DNA of 64,000 bases from Eublepharis macularius. Its lineage: Eukaryota; Chordata; Lepidosauria; Squamata; Eublepharidae. The notes beneath the pieces are model-generated. The model worked only from the letters and a program-made list of their open reading frames with translations, was not told where the DNA came from and did no database searches. Where the stretch lies: assembly GCF_028583425.1 (NCBI RefSeq), contig NC_072791.1, forward strand, positions 31,069,368-31,133,367, read 5' to 3'. This document shows, piece after piece, positions 48,344 to 58,345 of the stretch (the first letter of the stretch is position 1; every line of letters starts with the position of its first letter). Made by a program: the position numbers and the translations under genes.

Positions 48344-48591
48344 CAGGGCTTTTTTTCAGCTGGAACGCAGTGGAACGGAGTTCCGGAAGCTCTTGAAAAT
48401 GGTCACATGGCTGGTGGTCCTGCCCCCTGATCTCCAGACAGAGGGGAGTTTAGATTGCCCTCCGCGCTGCAGAGGGCAATCTAAACTCCCTTCTGTCTGG
48501 AGATCAGGGGTGGGGCCACCAGCCATGTGACCATTTTCTCTGAGGGCAATCCACTGAGTTCCACCACCTCTTTTCCCAGAAAAAAGCTCTG
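48344..48591. mobile_element. hAT-type MITE, palindromic, 248 bp
   Basis: Perfect 8-bp duplication CATGTTAG (48,336-48,343 and 48,592-48,599). The left end is CAGGGCTTTTTTTC, the right end read inward CAGAGCTTTTTTCTGGG. The interior is a near-perfect hairpin centred near 48,465, with arms reading CTCCAGACAGA and GAGTTTAGATTGCCCTC. Same family as 54,788-55,454. Confidence 0.92.
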
Positions 48592-48600
48592 CATGTTAGA

Positions 48601-49153
48601 CAGGGCCGGATCGACGGGGGGGGGCAGGGGGGTAGTCTGCCCCCGGCGCTGCCAAAGAGGGGGCGCCAGGTGCAGTTGCCAGTGCCAGGAGTGCGCTGCC
48701 AGCCCCAGGAGCACACCTTGAGAAAGGCGAATGGTGTGGGCGGACTCCCAGCTACCCGCGCTGCTCTTCGCCTTTCCCCAGGAAAAGGGGCACGCGGCAA
48801 GCTGGGGCACGCGGCAAGCCTTGTCCTGGGGAAAGGCAAAAGGCAGCATGGGTGGCTGGGAGGCCGCCCGCGCCGTTTGCCTTTCCCCAGGACAAGGGGC
48901 GCGCGGCAAGCTGGCAGCCCCTTATCCTGCGGGGCAGGTGAATGGCGCGGGCAGCCTCCGAGCCACTCACGCTGCCGCCAGCTCCACGGTACACCGGGAC
49001 AGCCGGCTTGCCACGGGGGCGTGGGGGTGCCCCAGTGTGATGTCATGGGAGTGACGTCATCATGCAGCGCCAGGGGTGCGTGTGCGCTATAAGTGCGCAC
49101 GTAGAGCCTGACTACGGTTGCCCTGGGCGCTGGCAACTGTAGATCCGGCCCTG
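48601..49153. mobile_element. hAT-type MITE, GC-rich, 553 bp
   Basis: Perfect 8-bp duplication ATGTTAGA (48,593-48,600 and 49,154-49,161). The terminal inverted repeat is CAGGGCCGGATC on the left and CAGGGCCGGATCTACAG on the right, read inward. The GC-rich interior has repeated CGCGGCAAGCTGG-type units; the 221-codon open frame across it is a composition artefact. Confidence 0.92.
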
Positions 49154-49161
49154 ATGTTAGA

Positions 49162-49842
49162 TATCCCAAATGCCCGTATCCTCATCATACAAGGTGGAAA
49201 GTAGCAAAAGGTTAGGAGAGCAGCAGGAAAAGCAAAGGGTTATATTATGTATCCTGAACAGGGGGACAAGTTTGTCTGGGGAAATCTCAAGCATCTGAGC
49301 AGCATGCAGCCTTTGGACCTGAGCAAATCAGGAAGCTCAGAGTTCCCTGATGCCAGCTGGCCAGGGCCCTGTGGGGAGCCCAGCAAGAGTTCCAGTAAAT
49401 CTCTGGAGAAAAGATCCCAGTGGGAGTCCATGGAAAAACGTGAAGCCACCAGGGAGGGAGGAAACTTCTCTAAATAAGGAAAGGTGGGGAAGCCTGGAGT
49501 GCTGAGGAGGTATGTTAAATGAAATCAATCTTGGTTACATAACTGGAAATTAGGTGAAAGCAAATGGTACAAATAAAACAGCATACTTTTATTAATTAAA
49601 TGGTAATGTCATCACGGTCTCTAAGTGCCATCAATGCATTAAGTCAGACCTCACTGTACCAGGGCACTTCTCTCTGAGACTCTGCAGACTGGCCATGGTA
49701 CCACCCTGGCTGCCTTATATTCAGGCTGGATGTTTCTGCTCTGCCAGCTTCCTGTTTGTTCTGTGAAATAACTCCAAACTAGGGTTACAGAGCACTGAGT
49801 GTAGCAAAAGACTGGCTGATCACAAACCCAAGATGAAAAGAA
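49162..49842. other. Intergenic DNA, no gene seen
   Basis: The segment 49,300-49,385 (CAGCCTTTGGACCTGAGCAA, then CAGAGTTCCCTGATGCCAGC) is homologous to 34,775-34,850, an unclassified interspersed repeat. No gene. Confidence 0.5.
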
Positions 49843-51185
49843 TCATAGAATCATCAAGTTGGAAGGGGTCTTACAGACCATCTAGTCCAACCCCCTGCCC
49901 AATGCTGTAATAGCCTAAAGCATCCCTGACAAGTATTCATTCAGCCACTCCTTGAAGACTGCCAATGAGGGGGAACCCACCACATCCCTAGGCAGCTGAT
50001 TCAACAGCTGAATAACTCTTAATGTGAAAAAGTTTTTCTTAATGTCCAGCTGGTAGCTTCCCTCCTGTAGTTTAAACCCATTGTTTCAAGTCCAATCCTC
50101 TGCTGTCGTTATCACATTACCACAGGTAACAGATCCTCTTTACAGAGGCGTGATCTGGGGGAGCCCAATGACGCCTGGTGTGGGCTTTCGGGGACCACAG
50201 TTCTCTTTGTCAGATGCAACTGGCAGGGAGAGCTGTGGTTACCGAAGGCTTATACTACATAGGAATTGGATACCTTCACTGCTACAAACTGACTGCACAC
50301 CAAAAGGGGATGTTTACATTTCCAAGCAAAAGAATGTTTTGATTGCCTCTATGCTAATTGCATTCTGTCTTCTTGTGATTTATGCCCCCTTCTCTCTCTT
50401 TCCCCCTCCTCTTCTGTATCTGCCCAGTTTTGATCAGGCATCTGATGAAGAGAACTTGATTCTCGAAAGCTTATGCTATAATAAAATTGGTTAGTCTTAA
50501 AGGTGCTACTGGACTCTTTTTGATTTTCCCTCCTCTGACAGCCTTTTGAATACTTAAAGAGAGCAATCATGTGTCCCCTCAACCTCCTCCAAACTGAACA
50601 TTCCCAGATCCCTCAGTCCCTGACCACCTCAGTTGCTCTCCTCTGCAGCCGTTCCAATTCGTCCACATCTTTTTTGAAGTGAGCCCTCCAGAACTGCACA
50701 CACAGGTGGGGCCTGACCAACATGATATATAGTGGGACAATGACATTCTGCGATTTAAATGTTATGTCTTTGTTGATACACCCCAAGATAACATTCACCT
50801 TTTTTGCTGCTGCATCACACTGACTGCTCATATTTAGCTTTCTATCCCCCTGTATCCCAAGATCTTGTTCATACACACTGCTATCCAGAAGTGTATCCCA
50901 TCCAGCATGCATGTGTTGCATTTTTGTTACCTAGGTGGAGAACCTAGCCTTTATCCATGTTAAATTGCATCTTATTCAAATCTGCCCACTTTCCCAGTGT
51001 GTTTGGATCTTGTTGATTTGTATCCCTCTCTTCAACGGTGTTTGCTACTCCTACCAGTTTGGTGTAATCTGCAAATGTAATGAGTAATCCCTTCACACCG
51101 TCCAGATCATTTATAAAAACATTAAAAAGCACCGGGCCCATAACTGAGCCCTGTGGCACTCCGTTGGACACCTACCTCCAATCAG
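49843..51185 (-). mobile_element. CR1 LINE 3' portion, decayed and interrupted
   Basis: The minus strand encodes CR1 reverse transcriptase: 50,944-51,171 has PQGSVMGPVLFNVFINDL and FADYTKL, where the second catalytic Asp of the usual FADD box is Tyr. 50,613-50,921 has CVQFWRAHFKKDVDELERLQ. The 3' untranslated end with GTTGGACTAGATGGTCTGTA-type sequence runs to the terminal GATTCTATGATTC at about 49,843. An unrelated repeat is inserted at about 50,105-50,525. Confidence 0.9.
50105..50525 (+). repeat. Unclassified interspersed repeat inserted in CR1
   Basis: Ends with GATTCTCGAAAGCTTATGCT, GGTTAGTCTTAAAGGTGCTA and CTGGACTCTTTTTGATTTT. The last 100 bp recur at 55,153-55,250 inside another MITE. 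Removing it restores CR1 continuity (CCTCTGCTG to CCTCTGACAGCC). I know the tail as a common reptile repeat but cannot name the family. Confidence 0.7.
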
Positions 51186-51189
51186 ATAA

Positions 51190-51650
51190 AAGCCCACAGA
51201 ATGGAGGTTCAAGGAATATAGCAACCTTTGCCTTGCCATCAACTTGTGTTTGTCTTGTCTTGAGTCTGTGTTCCTTCTTGTATTCTGCATTGGGACAATA
51301 ATTTTACTTTTTCAAGGAAGACAACCCATTTCCTTGACTCTGCTGTAAGTTACTATTTGGGCCTGGTGTCTCCAGCCATAGCAATTATCTTGGAGGAACT
51401 GAAACCTTCTTTGTTCTCATAGTCCTAAACTTCATTTATCCACACTGCTGTTGAATTCAACTATATGGCCGACACAATTTTGTTTACAGGTATCGGTGAA
51501 GTCACTGTGTTTGGAAAAATTACATGGATCGCTCCAGCCTATAGTATTAAACAATAACATGGACACAGGAAGCCATCAGTAGTGAAAGTAAAGAAGCGTT
51601 CTGTCCTAGTTAGGTTCATTCCCCCCATTTGGGAGGAGGGTCTTCTTCCT
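51190..51650. other. Intergenic DNA, no gene seen
   Basis: Unique sequence, no gene or defined repeat. Confidence 0.5.
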
Positions 51651-51657
51651 GTTTAAT

Positions 51658-51883
51658 AGAGTTGCCAACCTCCAGGTGGTGGTGGGAAATCTCCTAGAAT
51701 TGCAACTGATCTCCAGACTACAGAGATCAGTTCCCCTGGAGCAAATGGCTGCTTTGGAGGGTGGACTCTATGGCATTATATGGTGTTTATACCCCACCAA
51801 TACCTTCCCCTCTCCAAATCCCACCCTTTCCAGGCTTAACTCCCTTACTCTCCAGGAATATCCCAACCTGGAGTTGGCAACTT
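51658..51883. mobile_element. Inverted-repeat MITE, 226 bp
   Basis: AGAGTTGCCAACCTCCAGGT on the left is mirrored by CCTGGAGTTGGCAACTT on the right. TTTAAT on both sides (51,652-51,657 and 51,884-51,889) may be part of the target duplication. Inside: ACTGATCTCCAGACTACAGA and GGAGCAAATGGCTGCTTTGG. Non-coding. Confidence 0.8.
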
Positions 51884-51889
51884 TTTAAT

Positions 51890-52860
51890 GAGGAACAAAG
51901 TATGCAGCTTGCAAATTCTCACTCCATATAAATTCTATTGCATTAACTATCAAAGTACATTCGGTTAGTCCAAGTTTTGAATTTGTAGACTGGTAGCTTT
52001 TTAGGAGCCATTCACTTTACTGAAGATGCAGATGTGCAATGAGCATGTACAATACTGCAGTTCTGTGAGGATATATAACCCTGACAAACTCCAGAGGTGA
52101 TTGTGACAGAGGAGAAATGTTTCTTGTCTCCAGCCAAAAGGCTGTCCTACCTGAATCTGCATGATACAGATGGCTCTCACACAACATGAAAAAGCTATTA
52201 CAGCAAGCAGCATTTCTCTCTCTCTTTTTAAAATAAATGCATCTCAGCAATAGAAGGCGGACAGTATAAATAATGCAAATCGGGGGGAAGAGGGTAGACG
52301 GCTGTCCGTGGAAGGAACTTCTCCATTTCCCATGAATGTTTTCAAAGATTTATGTGGCAATGAAACTGAGACTATATTCATTGCAAATATTAAAAACCAA
52401 TTGTCAGCTTCTCATGCACCAATAACTCAGAGAGCCATTCAAATAAACACAGTTACCAATGCCCAGAATAGCGCCGGCATCTGCAATTGGATCAGCAACG
52501 TTCCAGGAAAGGGTGGGGGGATGGGGGAGAAGATTTTCTGTAATGATACAACTTTTCCTTAAAAGGAAGGAGATGTGTGAGTGAGCAAGAATAATGTGCC
52601 AGTAGACAGGCAAATAGGTAGACAATGCGGGGAATAAGCAAGGAACACTTTTAGAAGAGAGAGGGAGTTTAGCAAAACTGGCCAATGATCTACAAGATAA
52701 CAATACTGACAAATTCTACTGGACATAAACCAGATTGTATACGCTTTACTCTGTAAAACTAAAAATTCTACAGCTGGGCAATTCTGTACCAAGAAGATAC
52801 CTTCTGCAATCTGCAGAAATGATACAAATGAGCATATTTAGATAACTTCCCTTTTTTCTC
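51890..52860. other. Intergenic DNA, no gene seen
   Basis: Unique high-complexity sequence. The part 52,200-52,560 is repeat-free and could be a conserved non-coding element, untested. Confidence 0.45.
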
Positions 52861-52864
52861 ATTA

Positions 52865-53575
52865 GAACATAAGAGCTTGCTGGAGCAGATCAGTGGTAAA
52901 CGTCTATCATGTGTCCCCTTAGCCATTATTTTCTTAGACTGAAAATTTCCAGACTCTCCAGTGTTTCCTCATAAGAAAAGTGCTCCAGCCCTTGAATCAT
53001 TAATTCCCCTCCTTTGTACTTTTTCCCGTTCTGCAATGTCTTTTTTGAGATATGGCAACCAGAACTGCACGCAGTATTCCAAACGAGGCCATACCATAGT
53101 TAATTACAATGGCATTGCAATATTTGCCATTTTATTTTTAACCTCTTTCCTAATAATTCCTAGCATGGAGTTTGCCTTTTTTTACCACTACTGCGTTCTT
53201 GGTCAATGTTTTCAGTGATTTTTCCACAATAACCCCAAGATCTCCTTCAATGACAATTCCAGCCAGTTCAGACACCATCACTATATATGTAAAATAAGGA
53301 TTTTTTTGTTCCAGTATGCATCACCTTACACTTACATACATTGAACATCATTTTCCATGTGGTTGTTCTCTCACCCAATTTAGATAAATGCTCCTGTAGC
53401 TCTTTAAAATCCTCCTTGGTTTTCACCGTCTTGAATAATTTGGTATCATCTGCAAACTTGGCTTCTACACTGCTCAGACCCAATTCCAAACGATTTAAGA
53501 ACAAATTAAAATAGCACCAGTCCCAATATCAATCCTTGTGGGACCCCACCACTCACTTCCCTCCATTGCAAGAAC
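52865..53575 (-). mobile_element. CR1-like LINE fragment, decayed
   Basis: The minus strand at 53,268-53,504 encodes the RT catalytic region (KFADDTKLFKTVKTKEDFKE, then MHTGTKKS). The rest is a degenerate RT C-terminus with GGCATACTTTTC-type decay. It belongs to a CR1 lineage different from the copies at 5.9 and 49.8 kb. Confidence 0.8.
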
Positions 53576-53578
53576 TTT

Positions 53579-53622
53579 TATGTATGTATGTATGTATGTA
53601 TGTATGTATGTATGTATGTATG

Positions 53623-53652
<30 letters not shown>
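53579..53652. repeat. (TATG)n microsatellite
   Basis: About 18 pure TATG units at the 3' end of the L2-like LINE that follows. Confidence 0.97.
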
Positions 53653-53653
<1 letters not shown>

Positions 53654-54787
53654 TTTATAGTCCGCCTTTCTCAAGGAGACTCAGGTCAGATTACATAGTA
53701 GAATCAGTATCACGGATACTGACACTATATTTCCATATAGTGTCAAGGACATAGCGTAAACAAATACAAGTTTACAAAGACATAGCATTAGCCAGGATCC
53801 AACACAGAGCTGAAGAAATGCTGAAACAAAACAATCAATTCTAGGACTTACATTAAACAACATGAAGCACAGGTAGTATATAGAAGTACATATTTAAAGC
53901 AACAGATAATATGTAAGGCAACATAGCGGTGAAGTCTAAGGTCCCTAACACATTAGCAGAGCATCTGAGCCCCTCTCTACAATACAGCCCTCCTATCTGA
54001 GTAAAAACCCTTTTTGAATAATTTGGTTTTGCATCTTTGCAGAAAACCAGGAGAGTGGGGCTCTCTTGACCTCCTCAGGCAAGCCATTCCACAGGGCAGG
54101 GGCCACCACAGAGAAAGCCCGTGTACGGGCTGCTGTTGATTTCACCCATGTGCAGGCTAGCACCTGCAGCAGACTGTTCAGATGAGCAAAGCTGCCATGG
54201 AGAAACACAGGGAGGGAGGCGGTACCGTAGTGCTGGACCAAGGCTGTGAAGAGCTTTGTATGTAATAACCAATACGTTGAACTGAGCACAGTAACTGATA
54301 GGTAGCCAATGGAGCGACTGTAGGATGGGAGTGATTGGAGCCTCCTAGTTAACTTAGATGGGAGACCTATGTATAGTGCATTACAATAATCAAGTTTTGA
54401 TGTTGCCATAGCATGGATCCAGATGACCAGGTTAGCTGTGTCAAGGTAAGAAGCCATCTTCCAGGCTAGAGTGAGGTTGTAGAAAGCATTTTTTGCAGCT
54501 GCCTTAACTTGTTTTTCTAGTAGTAGCGCTGGATCCAGTATAATCCCTAGGCTCTTAACAGAGTCTGCAAGGGTCAGACAAACTCCATTGAAAGTGGGGA
54601 ATACAATGCCCTTCAAGATCTCTGCCTTCCCAACAAACATCACTTCCATCTTGTCTGTGTTCAATTGCAATTTGTTCTTTTTCAGCCATTTCACCACGGC
54701 TGTCAGGCAGTGATCTAAAATTTCTACTGCATCCCGTGGGGACCTGGATAGCAAGATATAGAGTTGAGTGTCATCTGCATATGACAT

Positions 54788-55454
54788 CAGGGCTTTTTTT
54801 CTGGAAAAAGAGGTGGTGGGTCTCTCTATTATCACATGTGCGCACGTACCACCAGAAACACCTGATGAAGTCACTTCCGGGAAGTGACCTCGCTTCCTGG
54901 AAGTGAGGTCATCACGCAGGGCACAGCCTGAGTGCTCCCTCGATTCAAGCCCGATCGCCTCCCTGCCCTTTGCAATGTTCCCTCTAAGCGGTGCAGTGTT
55001 GTGAGCCAGAAATCTACTTTGTGAGCAGCAAATTGCAAGTTAGGTCACGCCTTTTCTAAAACCAGAAGCCATTTGATTAAAAGACTTTTGAATTAGATTG
55101 TCTGCGGCATTGGTATTGGGTGTCATCAATATTTTGATGACACCCACTTATGCATGTGGTTCTCAAAAGCTTATGTCTCAATACAGTTGGTTAGTCTTAA
55201 AGGTGCTACTGGACTCTTTACTATTTTGCAATTACAGACTAACACGGGAAAGAAAGAAGGAAGCAAGGAAAGGAGGAGGGAGGGAGGGAAAGGCAGAGGA
55301 AGAAGCCAGGGAAGCAGGCAGCCTGGGAGAAGCTCCACCCAGGGAGATGGCTCACGAGTCTTTGGGTGCCGGGGGTGGGATCACCAGTCACATGATCTTT
55401 TTTCAGAGGTGCTGGATCTCAGATCCGGGGAAATCCCACTGGAAAAAAGCCCTG
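54788..55454. mobile_element. hAT-type MITE in the L2-like LINE, 667 bp
   Basis: Left end CAGGGCTTTTTTTCTGGAAA; right end read inward CAGGGCTTTTTTCCAGTGGG. Flanks TATGACAT (54,780-54,787) and GATGACAT (55,455-55,462) match at 7 of 8 positions. The interior contains ACTTCCGGGAAGTGA palindromes and a nested copy of the repeat tail also seen at 50,430-50,525. Confidence 0.85.
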
Positions 55455-56324
55455 GATGACATCCAACTCCATAGCTGCGAATGACTTCTCCTAAACGCTT
55501 TACATAGAGGTTGAATAACATGGGAGATAAAATTGCACCCTGTGGAACCCCGCAAGATAGTTTCCATTCTGGAGATAGCTGATCTCCGACAGCAACCCTT
55601 TGAGTTTGTTCCATGAGAAATTATTTAAACTGGTCCAGGGCACATCCTTTGATGCTTACTTCTGTTTCTAAATGCCTAAACAGGATGGCATGGTCTACAG
55701 TGTCAAAGGCTGCAGACAGATCCAGGAGGAGCAATAAGGAGGCGTGGCCATTGTCTATATTCAGACAGAGATAATTCACTAATGCTACTAGTGCTGTCTC
55801 TGTCCCATGCCCTGGTCTAAATCCAGACTGGAAAAGGTCCAGAGTGTTAGAGTTATCCAAGAAGATCTGGAGTTGGTCAGCTACTGCTCTCTCAATCACT
55901 TTGCCCAGAAAGGGCAGATTAGAGACTGGGCGATAATTGGCCACATCAGTTTTGTCTAGAGATAGTTTTTTAATTAGCAGATGGATAACTACCTGTTTGA
56001 GCAGCTGGGGGAAGATGCCCAGAGTTAGCAACTGATTTACAATAGACCTCAGTGGTTCACTTATGTGATCTTGATTTTAACAGCCAAGATGGGCAAGAAT
56101 TGAGCACGCAAGTAGTGGCTTTTATAGATGTCAGGATCTTGTAATTGGTTCAAGGCAGTCCAAATGTAGGCCAGGTTAAGCACTTATTCCATCTCATGTG
56201 CATTGCAGCTAGCATCTAGATCAGAGCATATTCATGCTATTTTATCAGCGAAAAACTTAGCAAAGGCTTTGCAGCTAATTGTCTGTTCTTGGGACTGTAA
56301 AGGTTCAGATTTAGGAGTCAGAAG

Positions 56325-57267
56325 TAGACATGGGCACGAACAGCATTACGAACAGAAAAAACCCACGAACAGCCTAATCTGCTGTTCTCGAACAAGCTGT
56401 TCATGAGGCCCCATCCTAAACGAACAGGTGGTTGCCTTTGGCAGCCTTTGGTCAAGCCAGACAGTCTGTCACCTGCTGCAATCAATCCCCTTGGCAACCA
56501 GAGACAGGGAGGGACTGAAATCTGTCTGAACTCCTTCTGGCTTTCCTTCTGCTTTAACCCTTCAAAGTACTTCCAGTAGAGAGTCTCATTTTTGCCACAG
56601 TGAAGAGAAAATAACAGCCAACGGGAAGACCCGTGGATCATGCCTTTCCCGGGGTTCAATCTCTCTGAAACTTTGGGGGGGGGGTCTTCAGAGGACAGTG
56701 AGGACTATGTCCCCTACAAATTTGGTGGGTATTGCACATTGGGAAGGTCAGTTTGTGGGGTGTTTAAAGGGCCCTGCCCCTTGCATGTGGCAGGAAAGGG
56801 CCCTTTAAACTATCAGCTGATAGTTTAAAGGGATCTTTAAAGTGCCAGGTAAGTGAGTTTGAGGGGAGGGGGGCTAAGTGGGGGGGTTGGGGTGGGATTC
56901 TGGCCCCCACGAACAACAAACATGTCTGGGAACAGTTCATGTTCATCCATGTTTGTTGTTCATTGTTCGTGGATAATAATAATAAATAATAATAACATTC
57001 GATTTATATACCGCCCTTCAGGACAACTTAATGCCCACTCAGAGCGGTTTACAAAGTGTTATTATTACCCCACAACAATCACCCTGTGTGGTGGGTGGGG
57101 TTTAGAGAGCTCCAGAGAGCCGAGACTCGCCCAAGATCACCCAGCTGGCTTCAAGTGGAGGAGTGGGGAATCAAACCCGGCTCTCCAGATTAGAGTCCCG
57201 TGCTCTTAACCACTACACCAAACTGGATGGCACCGAACGACGAACAGGGTGTTCGTGTCCATGTCTA
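56325..57267. mobile_element. hAT-type MITE, TAG-ended, 943 bp with SINE inside
   Basis: Left end TAGACATGGGCACGAACAG; right end read inward TAGACATGGACACGAAC. Flanks GTCAGAAG (56,317-56,324) and GTTAGAAG (57,268-57,275) match at 7 of 8. Inner palindromes include GGGCCCTTTAAACTATCAGC around 56,800-56,835. A tRNA SINE (56,980-57,226) is nested near its right end. Confidence 0.88.
56980..57226 (-). mobile_element. MIR/CORE-type tRNA SINE, full length
   Basis: The best preserved copy in the window. Read on the minus strand it has a box-A region (TTTGGTGTAGTGGTTAAGAG), a box-B region (CCGGGTTTGATTCCCCACTC), a core with GTGATTGTTGTGGGGTAA and a tail ending in AT-rich (TAT/ATT)n. Because the RNA polymerase III promoter boxes look usable, it may be a young copy. 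Confidence 0.85.
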
Positions 57268-57654
57268 GTTAGAAGGTATCTGGATATCCTGAACAACTGG
57301 TATGGTTGTGAACTAGCCGGTGCAATGTTTGCCGAGAAATAATATTTCTTTGCTGCTTTCATTTCCACTTTATAGGACCTCCAGTGTGTTCTGTAGCATG
57401 CTCTATCAGCTTCCACGTGAGTTTTTCGCCAGCATCTTTCTGAACATCTTCCAACCCTCTTCAGGTCAGCCAGCTCTGTGGTAAACCATGGTGCTGGCTT
57501 CCGTCCCAAGGGCCAGAGGGGTTGACAAGGAGCAATGGTGTCAATTGGTTCAAGGAGCTTTGTGTTCCACACTCCTATAGCAGCTTCTGTGGAGTATGTG
57601 TCTGGAATTCTAAAATCCTCCTATTTTGATCCTCATTTTGGTTCTAACGGGTTT

Positions 57655-58340
57655 AAAGCTAGAAAATGGAGTCTGTATCCTGCTGAAATTAAGCTAATCT
57701 GCAGTGAGCCATGCTGAGGGCAATGAAGCCACAGTGAGTTGTTAAGCAGCAATGAAATGCAGACCCACTCCTTCCTAAAGCCCACCTCAGGCTGATTAAA
57801 CCAGAGGACCATTCTCCAAGGACTTTGGGGCCTCTTCCCAGAATAATTTGACCCAAATGATTGATCCAGTTCTCCAAGACAATGAGCAATGGACTGACAT
57901 CAACTAGTTCCTCCCCTTATCTTAATACAAGAAGGTTTCTGCTCTCCCCTTAATCTTGTTATTTACCCAGCCTTAGGTGTTTCTTCAAACCTCCTCCAGG
58001 AAGCATTTGTAACTTTTATGCAAGCCAGGGAAACCCCCCTTTTCAATATCAGCCTCCTCCTCACTTCAAACTTGGGTGATTATCCAGAATTAGGTTTTCT
58101 GATAGCCTTAAGGCATGGCAGGATCTAGCGGGTGATCAGCCTTATTACAGATCCACCATCCTCCCAGAGACGGGCTTCCAAGTGTATGGCGATTTGGGTC
58201 ACAATAGATGGTGCCAACTAATAGTTAATAGCTTAGCTGTATGAACCGGAAAGATCACATGGTACAGCTGTAGCCATACTATACCAAACTGCAAGTAGGA
58301 GATTCTATATTTTATGCTTTCCCCCATGCCATTCTGCTGA
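57655..58340. other. Intergenic DNA, no gene seen
   Basis: Possibly degraded LINE sequence between the two L2-like copies, but I recognise no motif. Confidence 0.45.
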
Positions 58341-58345
58341 AACAT

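Larger units (their letters stand above)
53655..57650 (-). mobile_element. L2-like LINE, interrupted by two MITEs
   Basis: Read on the minus strand from high to low coordinates: 57,280-57,572 encodes the linker (RKPAPWFTTELADLKR). After the MITE at 56,325-57,267, 55,621-56,031 encodes the RT start (YRPVSNLPFLGKVIERAV, FQSGFRPGHGTETALVAL, LLDLSAAFDTVDHAIL). 55,470-55,614 encodes GVPQGAILSPMLFNLYV. After the MITE at 54,788-55,454, 53,993-54,790 encodes YADDTQLYILLS, LNTDKMEVMFVG and the C-terminus (AFSVVAPALWNGLPEEV). The 3' untranslated part runs to the (TATG)n tract. Several frame breaks show it is dead, though the RT motifs are well kept. Confidence 0.92.

Noticed and set aside
48504-49169. 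221-codon minus-strand open frame
   Set aside because: Lies in a GC-rich MITE defined by perfect ends and target duplications; no domain.
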